Shown here piece after piece: positions 56,700 to 64,000 of a stretch of 64,000 nt of DNA; within the stretch, counting starts at the first letter, position 1, and every line of letters starts with the position of its first letter. The notes beneath the pieces are model-generated. The model made no database searches. It was given only the letters and a program-made list of their open reading frames with translations, and was not told where the DNA came from. The stretch covers positions 14,728,209 through 14,792,208 of the forward strand of contig OZ024743.1 of NCBI GenBank assembly GCA_964016885.1, given 5' to 3'. A program made the translations under genes and the position numbers. The DNA comes from Eledone cirrhosa. Taxonomy: Eukaryota > Mollusca > Cephalopoda > Octopoda > Eledonidae.

Positions 56700-59600
56700 C
56701 TGCGGGCCCGTTCACTCGGACCTGACTCGCTACTTTCACCGACCTTTCAACAAACTTACTAGAACACAGCACTTGCCTCTCCACACTGATTTTCCTCTTC
56801 AAGTAAAACTTGAAAAAAGTTAATCAGGGATTGGCCGGAGAGGAAAGTGTCCGTGTTCAACCCTTACAATCTTGTCCACCACCCAATCTCTTTCGCTATG
56901 TCCACCAGGCAGATGAAAACTGCCTGCCCTTCCTCCTCTTTAAAGGAGGATGGCGGGGCTATTTGCACAATGGACTCAGTCGATAACCGGATCCGGCCTA
57001 CACGCGACTGCAGCTGCGACATAGCTCCACAAGTCAGCAATCCTCGGGCACTGAACGAGTGCGTGAAGGGCGGTTACGTCGCCCTGCGCGCATCTCTGAC
57101 AGTCTCGGCTGACAGCACCTCCGTTCCTGTAGAGCTTATCCCGAACCGGCAACGCTCTCCGGTAGCACTGCCAGGCCAGGCATTTCTGGAAGTTGTCCAT
57201 AGGCCCCAGTCTGAAAGTTCTTTTGAAGAGAGCGAACAGTTGATCGTCTTCGACGACTAGAGTCTCTTCGAGAACGTCGTCTCTCTTTCCCTCCACTAGC
57301 CCTCTATAGAACGCTGAAGTGGATGTTACACCGATACTAGTACACAGCCGGTAGAGGGCGGTGAGCGCTCGGAGATATTCCAGCTTCCAAGCGCTAACCC
57401 TCGGTCTTTTCTTGATCCATGACTGCAGCTCTGTCAAGGAGATGAGCTGGGGAAAAGATTTCGCAGCCTCAGCACGTGTTTGCGTATCATCAGCCACGGC
57501 ATACCTAGTCCTCCACGCAACGGGTGTTGACAGAAAATGAATCGCCTGACCATGGGAGCACGTCCCTTCCACAAAAAGCGGAAGAGAAGGTGCTCCATTT
57601 TGGTCAGAGTTGGGCGGGGGGCAAGGTACGACGGTCAGGCGGTAGCAGATGGCGGACGCTATGTACGTATTCGCCACCTCCACCCGACCTTTCAGAGACA
57701 ATTTCCTCTCGGCCCATTTGTGGGTGAGAGAAGCCACCTTGCTCGTCGAACAAGAGACCGAGCAATTTAACCGGTCCTTCCATCCAGCGCGCCGCGACGC
57801 TGTTGTCGGACGGCATGGACCTGCCACTCCAGGTGCCGAGTGCAAGCCCACCTACTTTTCCTGGTTTATCCTTGCTCCTGTCACCGCTTCGTATTCCTTG
57901 AGAGCGGTGTCGAGCATCTGGACGTGTTTGGTGCCAACACCACCACAGTGACGCCGTGGGCGTAAGCTGAGACAGATCTGCCGATAACCCAGTTCGCGTG
58001 GGACCCCCCTCATCGTCTCCAATTTATGTAGTAAAGGCTCCAGGGCCAGTACGTACAAGAGGGACGAGAGGGCGCAAACCTGGTGGACCGAGCGCATGAT
58101 GCTGAAAGGCTGCGACAGGTGACCATTTACCCTCACAATCTACCAGATGTCGCTTTACATCGCAGCGATCCAGCCCCTAAAAACGGGCCCGAAGCCAGCC
58201 GCCTCGAGAACCGCAGCCAGTTACCTATGGTCGACCCTATCAAATGCTTTAGATTTATCCAACTTGATCAGGGCCCCACTCGTGCCAGGTTCCTTAACCA
58301 TCCTCTCTATGATGCATCGCATGAGATGGAGGTTGTCGTGGATGGGGCTGTCCGGGATGGCGCATGTCTGCGCCTCTGCCACCAGATCACTGACGATAAG
58401 CGCCGATCTCTTTGCTAACTCCATGGCCAAAATCTTAAACTATGCGTTTAGCAGAGTTATGGACCTGAAATTGTCTATAACGTCTACCTTGTTCGGGTAT
58501 TTTCTCAGCAGCGCCACCGCTCCCCGGCTCACGAAATCTGGGAATGCTCCCGTTCTGCTTCCAGTTGCAGTAGACATCTGCCAAGAGGTCGCCGACAAGT
58601 CTGGCATATACGTATAAAGCTCGTAGGGCAGAACATCCAAACCTGACGTGCTGTCAGACATCGCGCCCCGTATTTCACCTGCTGTTATCGACTTTTTGCA
58701 GCACTGCGCTGCGGTCGTCGAGAGCTGCGGAAGTCCGTCGAGGTATGCACCGAAGTCAATACTCCGATCCGGCCCGCCGTCGCTCCCGAACAATTGAGCA
58801 AAGTGCTGTTGAAAAGACGCCCACATCTGCTTGGGTTCGAGCAACATGCGCACGTTTGATTAGGCAAATACCTAATTGTGGACATGTTGCCACGTCGCGA
58901 CACCACCACCCGGGCCCATTGAACGGCTTTCGTCCCCTCGTGACTTAGGGCACACGTTCTAGCTCTGACAACGCTGTCTTCATGCTTTGCGTTGAAGAAT
59001 TGGTCGAGTGCCAATCTCGCCGCAAGCACGTCGGTTGCGATGTCTGTCCTAAACACCTCTTTTAGCCTTCTAACTAACTCTCCCTATAATCTATCACTAC
59101 TCCTTTGCTAGACCTTATCGATTCTACTCTAATAGCCCTTTTCAGGGTAAACCACCACCTGTTGTTGACAATCGCACCCGTCAACGCACACTTCACTAAT
59201 TCGCTAATCCGGTCTCTGTAAGCTTTGCGCGCCGGGAACGACGCGTTCAGCTTCCAGTAGTCGGGCCCTTGCATATGGAGTCTATCTAAGTCAACTCCAC
59301 AGATCACAAATTTGTGGTCCGTGTATCGACTACTTTAAATTGTGGGCAACCTATACTAGCCTTGTCTGTTTCCCTACAGAATACCCTATACGATCTGGAT
59401 GACCCGATGCGGTTGCCCATGTCCACATTGGTACATTCGAATACTCCAGTCTATACCTGCCAGACAGTTAAAAACGTCTGAGCAGTTTGTTGAGGCTTGT
59501 ATACCCCCCTTCCCTGTCTACTAGCCCCACATAATTCCAGCGTACATCTAAGATACCGTTCCAGTCGCCCACTAACACTAAAGAGCGGGACGTTCCAAGA

Positions 59601-59980
59601 AAGGTCTCTAGACGTCTGAAGAAATCTGGCCGTCCTGCCCTTGTTGGGGCGTAGATGGCTACTAGCCTGAAAGCATTCCCTTCGCTGCCGGTCACGACCA
59701 GCACCATCGACTTACCGTCAGGGTCCAGGAAGATGGCCCGTATGGCGAGATCCAAGCCTCTCCGCAATAGCACGGCACCCCCCGATCCTGGACGGCTGGG
59801 AGATGCATATACATCGTAGCCGTCGAAGATCGGTGCGAAGGCTCGTGCTTCGGAGATTCTGGTCTCGCTGATGGCCACCACATCTATGTTTACTGATCTC
59901 AGGTCGTTTAGCGGGTGACCCTACTTCCAAGATGACCCCAGGCCACGTACATTTATACTGCCTATTCTAAGTACGGCCAT
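56700..59980 (-). pseudogene. Tx1-type ORF2 with apurinic-type endonuclease, copy 2
   Basis: Start MAVLRIGSINVRGLG at 59980. Endonuclease landmarks: VVAISETRIS (metal-binding Glu region), GSGGAVLLRRGLDLAIR, FRLVAIYAPTRAG, and SLVLVGDWNGILDV (the GDxN catalytic motif). The linker GPDYWKLNASF, the phrase DQFFNAKHEDSVVRARTCAL, and RT segments TSGLDVLPYELY, IKLDKSKAFDRVDH (motif A) and LSSLLYVLALEPLLHKL follow in shifted frames. The YADD box reads YAHG (around 57945), so the RT is dead. C-terminal CQRCAQGDVTALHALVQC fits a C-x2-C-x8-H-x4-C knuckle. Multiple frameshifts and stops. Confidence 0.85.
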
Positions 59981-60189
59981 GTTGGATGAGATACGGGGTA
60001 AGTGAGAAAGGAATATTACATTGATCGTGTGGGTAAGGGACAGTAGAACCATTCCTTTGGCTGGTCATGGGTGTTTCCAAGGGGATGTCTGTGTATATCC
60101 TCTTGGTAACCGACCCTCGTAAGTCTCCAACTGCGTTGGGAAATGTTTGCTAAAAAGTTTGTAATGTTCTATTGAGATTTCAATGTTGT

Positions 60190-61959
60190 TTATGTTTGTC
60201 GGGAGAGTTCTTGATGTTGATGGGGTATAGTATTTATTTTGTGATGTATGTATGCTGCTTTATTCGTTGTATGAGTTCTTTATTTGCCACGTTTATGGCT
60301 GTGTACGTTTTTGTGTCTCTGTTGGGTGTGTGTGTTTTTTTGTGTTTGCGATGTTGGTGTTTTTGGTGATTCTGGTAGTGGTGTGGTTGTTGTTGGTGGT
60401 GATGCTTGTGATGATGGTGGTGGTGTTGCTGCAAGCCTCCTTGCAGCCTTTACCGCTCTTTGTCTGCCTTCGCTTTTGGAGGGTGAAGCTATGGTTTTTT
60501 TTTGTTTTTTGTTTTTTGTTTTTTGTGGCAGACCGTTTCCCACTTCCCTCCCGCTTCACACTCCATGTCGGACCCCACGATGTCCGGGAGGGGCATGAGC
60601 TCCACCGATGTTGGTGGTGGTAGTGGAGCCCGCTCCAGCGATTTTACCGCCGGCGTAGCTACTGCGATGTTGGTGTTGCCGCCACTGCTGCCGCTACTTT
60701 AGTTGTCCGTGGCCTTGGTATGAATGCCACGAACGTTGCCATACTACTCATCATGGAAGGGTCTTCTGCCTCTGTTTCCTGCCCTGCTCTTGGTAGCAGT
60801 GGATCAGGCGTCGGAAGGAGGGGGCCCTCTTCTTGGATGTCTTCTGCGGGCAGAAGGCCCTCAGGTGACCCTTCTGCCTACAGAGATATTACTTTGGGCG
60901 CCTTCCCTCCACGCTTATAGGGAGATGGAGCCCTTCTTCAAGGTCTATGAGGTCTGGGATGGCCTCGATGCACTCTTGGTCAGTCTGTATTAGCATTTGC
61001 ATGACTATTCCTGAGCAGTTCTCTCTTCCCATTCTCTGTATTTGTAGTATGGTGGTCGATTCCAGCCAGTACAGACGCGGCCAGCCGAGGTATGGTCACG
61101 TCGGGCGGGACCTTGGTCACTTTGACCCTTACACTTTTCTGCCCGCAATAGAAGGTCACCAAGACTATCCCCTCACTCTTTATGGTTTCCAAAGAGTGAG
61201 ACTTCGCCTCTTGGGGGGGGGGGGCGGGCGAAAAGTACGTCTACTGTGCCCTACTTTTTGCCTCGGGTGATGTGGATTTTGCGCGCCCAGACGCACCGCA
61301 AGGCCTTTTTGATTTGAGCCTCCGTGGCTCTCTCCACCCGATGCGACATTTTGCTTACGGTGCGGTAAGTCACCGTGCGCAGTTGCTGGTCTTTGAAGAA
61401 ATCGGATGGAGGTTTCGGGGAAACTCTGTTGTCGTTTCTCGACACCCTGCTCTTGCGACCGCTATCTCCTCCTCAGTGACTAGCACTGTTTCTATATTTC
61501 GGGCCACGCCTGCGAAAGAAGTGGCACCTTTTTCAGCGGCACCATTATTGCTGACGCTACTGGTCTTGTTGTTGTTGTTGTTGCTGTTGCTACTGCTACG
61601 AACGGTGTTGTTGGTGTTGTTGCTCTTATCACAGTTGTAGTTTTGGTGCCACCGTTGTTGTTGTTTTCTGTGCAATTTGTATTGTTGCTGTTGGTGTTGT
61701 CGTTATTTACTTTCTTGTTAGTGGTGTTAATATCGTTGTTGCATTTGTTGTCTTTTTTTTCTGTTGTCTGTATTTTCGTTGACGCTGTTATTGTTGTAGT
61801 TCGTGTGGTAATTCTTTCGAAATTAGTGTTCTCAGTATTGTCTTTGTTCACGTTGTTTGTATTTGTGTCTGTCGTAACAATGTTTGTAAACCTCCTCTCA
61901 ACTTTTACGCCGTTGTCAGACGACAGCAGATATATTGCTAAGGGGCGTGGCTCAGCCAT
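60190..61959 (-). pseudogene. Tx1-type ORF1 (gag-like), copy 2
   Basis: Start MAEPRPLAIYLLSSDNGVKV at 61959, then an Asn/Thr-rich stretch. In other frames come ATSFAGVARNIETVLVTEEE, RRVERATEAQIKKALRCVWA-like and LVTFYCGQKSVRVKVTKVPP, followed by SLCRQKGHLRAFCPQK at about 60860-60890, which retains the last three ligands of a CCHC knuckle while the first Cys is lost. The Gln/His-rich tail is low complexity. Three or more frameshifts are present. Confidence 0.7.
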
Positions 61960-62184
61960 GTTTTTATTTTTTTTTAAACAATTTTTTTTAAAAGGTAAAA
62001 TTTTCAAATATTTGGTCCAAAAGGCCCAAATATTATACTTTCCCCTTCACAGGGCAAAGACTAAGGGCTTATATCCCTAACACAACAATAACTATTTAAC
62101 AACAAATAATTTTAACAGGCAAATAAAGCGACTTACTGGGAGCAAGCAAAAAGCGTCCGAACAGACCGATAATAATAATAATAA

Positions 62185-62365
62185 TTGTTTCTACTTTAGG
62201 CACAAGGCCAGCAATTACCCAGTGCATTACTGGTACTTTATTTTATCGACCTCGTAAGGATGAAAGGCAAAGTCAACCTCGGCGGGATTTGAACTCAGAT
62301 CGTAAAGAGACGTAACTATACTGGAAAGCATGGCGTCCGACCCTCTACCGATACTGCCAATCCAC
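62185..62365 (-). mobile_element. tRNA-derived SINE in (AAT)n, subfamily B
   Basis: Reverse-complement SINE (TGTTTCTACTTTAGGCACAA, TCGACCTCGTAAGGATGAAA, GGCGGGATTTGAACTCAGAT, ATACTGCCAATCCAC) with AAT units on both sides (62170-62184 and 62366-62372), between Tx1-type copies 2 and 3. Confidence 0.9.
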
Positions 62366-62372
62366 AATAATA

Positions 62373-64000
62373 ATGATTTCATTTATTGGCCACAAGGGAT
62401 GACATATAGGGGACAATACAAAAGACTGGGACAGTGGGGTATTACAGAAAAGTCGAGTAAACAATATGAATAACAATAACAAAGTAACAATAACAAAGTA
62501 ACAATAAAGTAACAAGAAAATAACAAGAAAAAATTCCCCAATAGAGGGGATGACCACCCAGGGTTCGCTCAGGTACCCCACCAATCCTGAACGACCCGAC
62601 GCTTCGAGAGCACCCTGGAAGGGCACCTCTCTACTTCTCAAATTTACCTACCTACAGCCGCATGACCAGAGTAGGCCCACTCACACGGGCCATTCTCGCC
62701 ACATTCACCCACCTTTCAGCAAATGTACTGGGGGTTGGGGGGAAGCACTTCTCTCTCCACCCTCACCTTCCTTTCCAAGTGAAAGTTGAAAAAGTTGATG
62801 AGGGATTGGCGGAAGAGAAAAGTGTCTGTCTTCAGTCCTTTCAACCTCGTCCACCATACAACCTCTTTCGCTACTGCCACAAGACAGAGGAAAATTGCCT
62901 GCCCTTCCTGGCCAAAAGAAGGCGGCGGGTCGATCTTCACTATGGACTCGGCCGATAGCCGGATCCGCTCTACACGCGACAACAGCTGTTCAACATAACT
63001 CCACAAGTCACTAATGCACGGACACTGGACGAGTGCGTGCAGAACGGTTTCGTCGCTCTGCGCGCATCTTGAGCAGGTCCGTCTGACAGCACTTCCGTGC
63101 CTGTAGCGTTTATCTCCAACCGGCAGTGCCCCCCGGTAGCACTGCCAAGCGAGAGATCTTTGGAAATTATCTCCGGTACAGACTGGTTAGTTCGACTTCG
63201 TTGACTCCCAGATCCTCTCCGAGTGCGACGTCGCACTTGCCCACCACTAATCCTCTAGAGAACTCGAGAGTGGACGTTCTACTGACCGCATTGCCCGCCT
63301 GGTAGAAGGCAGTTAGTGCCTGGCAACATTCCAGATGCCAGTCACCCAGTCTCGGTCTCTTCTTGACTTAGGACTGCAGCTCAGTCAAAGAAACGAGCTT
63401 CGGAAAGACCCCTCTGACAAACGGCGACCACACCTGTTCACCGTATAGGCAGAATATCTGGAGATGGGGCAGCATCAGCGCGTGCCTGCGTATCATTAGC
63501 CACGGCATTCCTAGCCCTCCACGTAGAGGGTGCTGGCAGCAGATGAACCGCCTCACCAGCGGAACCTGAGCTCTCCACAAGAATATTAAGAGGAGCCGCT
63601 CCAAGATGGCGAGGCGCGAACGGGGGCAAGGGACGACGGTCAGACGGTAGAAGATGACGGACGCGATGTACGCGTTCGCCACCCCCGCCCGACCTTGATG
63701 TGATAGCTTCATCCCAACCCATTTCTGGGTGAGACTGGCTACCCTGCCCGTCACCTGGTCCCAATTCTTATCCACCTGGAGGTCTGACCCTAACCAAACC
63801 CCTAGCAACTTCACCGGTCCGTCCGTCCAGCGCCTGTTGGACGGCATGCACTTGCCTCTCCAGGTGCCGAGTTGCAAGCCCACCGACTTTTCCGGGTTAA
63901 GTTTTGCTCCCGTCAACCTTTCATATTCCTCCAATAAGTTGCCGACCACCTCGATTTCTGAGGTGTCCGACACCATAACGGTGATGTCGTCCGCATAAGC
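62373..64000 (-). mobile_element. L1/Tx1-type LINE, copy 3 (runs off the right edge)
   Basis: Minus-strand element whose 3' end (TTTCATTTATTGGCCACAAG in plus view) follows an AAT tract. ORF2 sequence continues to the last base of the window. The plus-strand run GTAACAATAACAAA repeats near 62470-62515 is part of its 3' untranslated region. Confidence 0.85.
62650..64000 (-). pseudogene. Tx1-type ORF2 C-terminal half, copy 3
   Basis: At the right edge the minus strand reads AYADDITVMVSDTSEIE, an intact RT motif C. It is followed by LNPEKSVGLQLGTWRGKCMP, VKLLGVWLGSDLQVDKNWDQ, AGVANAYIASVIFYRLTVVP, LRGGLGMPWLMIRRHAL, then a stop (TAA/TGA region near 63367, where others read LQSW), a frameshifted CCHC region near 63060, and LWSYVEQLLSRVERIRL-like into VVWWTRLKGLKTDTFLF to about 62716. 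The catalytic box is intact here, unlike copies 1 and 2, but the C-terminus carries stops and frameshifts. Confidence 0.8.

Larger units (their letters stand above)
56437..62168 (-). mobile_element. L1/Tx1-type LINE, copy 2 (near full length)
   Basis: Minus-strand element of about 5.7 kb with ORF1 (about 60.2-61.96 kb) and ORF2 (about 56.7-59.98 kb). The 3' end is at 56437 next to (AAT)n and the 5' end at about 62168 next to (AAT)n. It retains the endonuclease region lost in copy 1, but both ORFs are broken. Confidence 0.85.

Noticed and set aside
35457..62372. A CRISPR-like or other regularly spaced array from the repeated AAT units and SINEs
   Set aside because: Spacing is irregular apart from the 2,156-bp LINE duplication, the repeats are ordinary eukaryotic retroelements, and the genome is animal.

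Overview
The window looks like repeat-rich intergenic DNA from a cephalopod, most likely an octopus. The grounds are about a dozen tRNA-derived SINE copies of the octopus type, very abundant (TA)n tracts, several large palindromic elements, and LINEs that sit in (AAT)n tracts. I recognise no single-copy host gene or host exon. Every protein-coding segment I can support belongs to a transposable element. Most other long open frames are read through (TA)n, (TC)n, (CA)n, (TTC)n or (AAT)n repeats and are not genes.

Left part (1-35.4 kb). The window opens inside a Penelope-like reverse transcriptase pseudogene (minus strand, running off the left edge). After that come microsatellites, SINEs, two internally deleted mariner transposons (13.8 and 24.5 kb), a decayed LINE tail (22.8-23.7 kb), and a series of palindromic or inverted-repeat elements that almost all abut (TA)n. 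The best candidate for a little-described system lies here. Several palindromes carry hammerhead-ribozyme motifs, with the CUGANGA and GAAA core boxes, an NUH cleavage triplet and three pairable helices. I count four strong canonical motifs or close to it (6.2, 18.6, 18.8 and 26.3 kb), two copies in which the core C3-G8 pair is replaced by U-A (5.9 and 26.0 kb), one decayed partner (19.1 kb), and two weak look-alikes (12.5 and 32.4 kb). Stem II, stem III and the 3-8 pair differ between copies of one element family while staying pairable, which argues that the RNA fold was selected. Hammerheads are known in Penelope-like elements and in metazoan retrozymes; these palindromes look like non-autonomous relatives.

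Right part (35.4-64 kb). This is a nest of retrotransposons whose junctions nearly all lie in (AAT)n. Five plus-strand copies belong to an R4/Dong-like LINE (reverse transcriptase, CCHC zinc knuckle, restriction-like endonuclease). Three of them share a tandem array with an exact 2,156-bp period, and two of those keep an unbroken frame of about 680 codons. Three minus-strand copies belong to an L1/Tx1-type LINE (gag-like ORF1 with zinc knuckle; ORF2 with apurinic-type endonuclease, reverse transcriptase and C-terminal CCHC). SINEs have inserted into the AAT tracts and into one R4-like ORF. Two LINE clades with unrelated endonucleases thus share one microsatellite target.

The elements probably interact only as self-supplied or trans-supplied machinery: LINE enzymes move the SINEs, intact mariners elsewhere move the deleted ones, and a Penelope-type or similar reverse transcriptase may move ribozyme-bearing RNAs. 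These functional links are inference.
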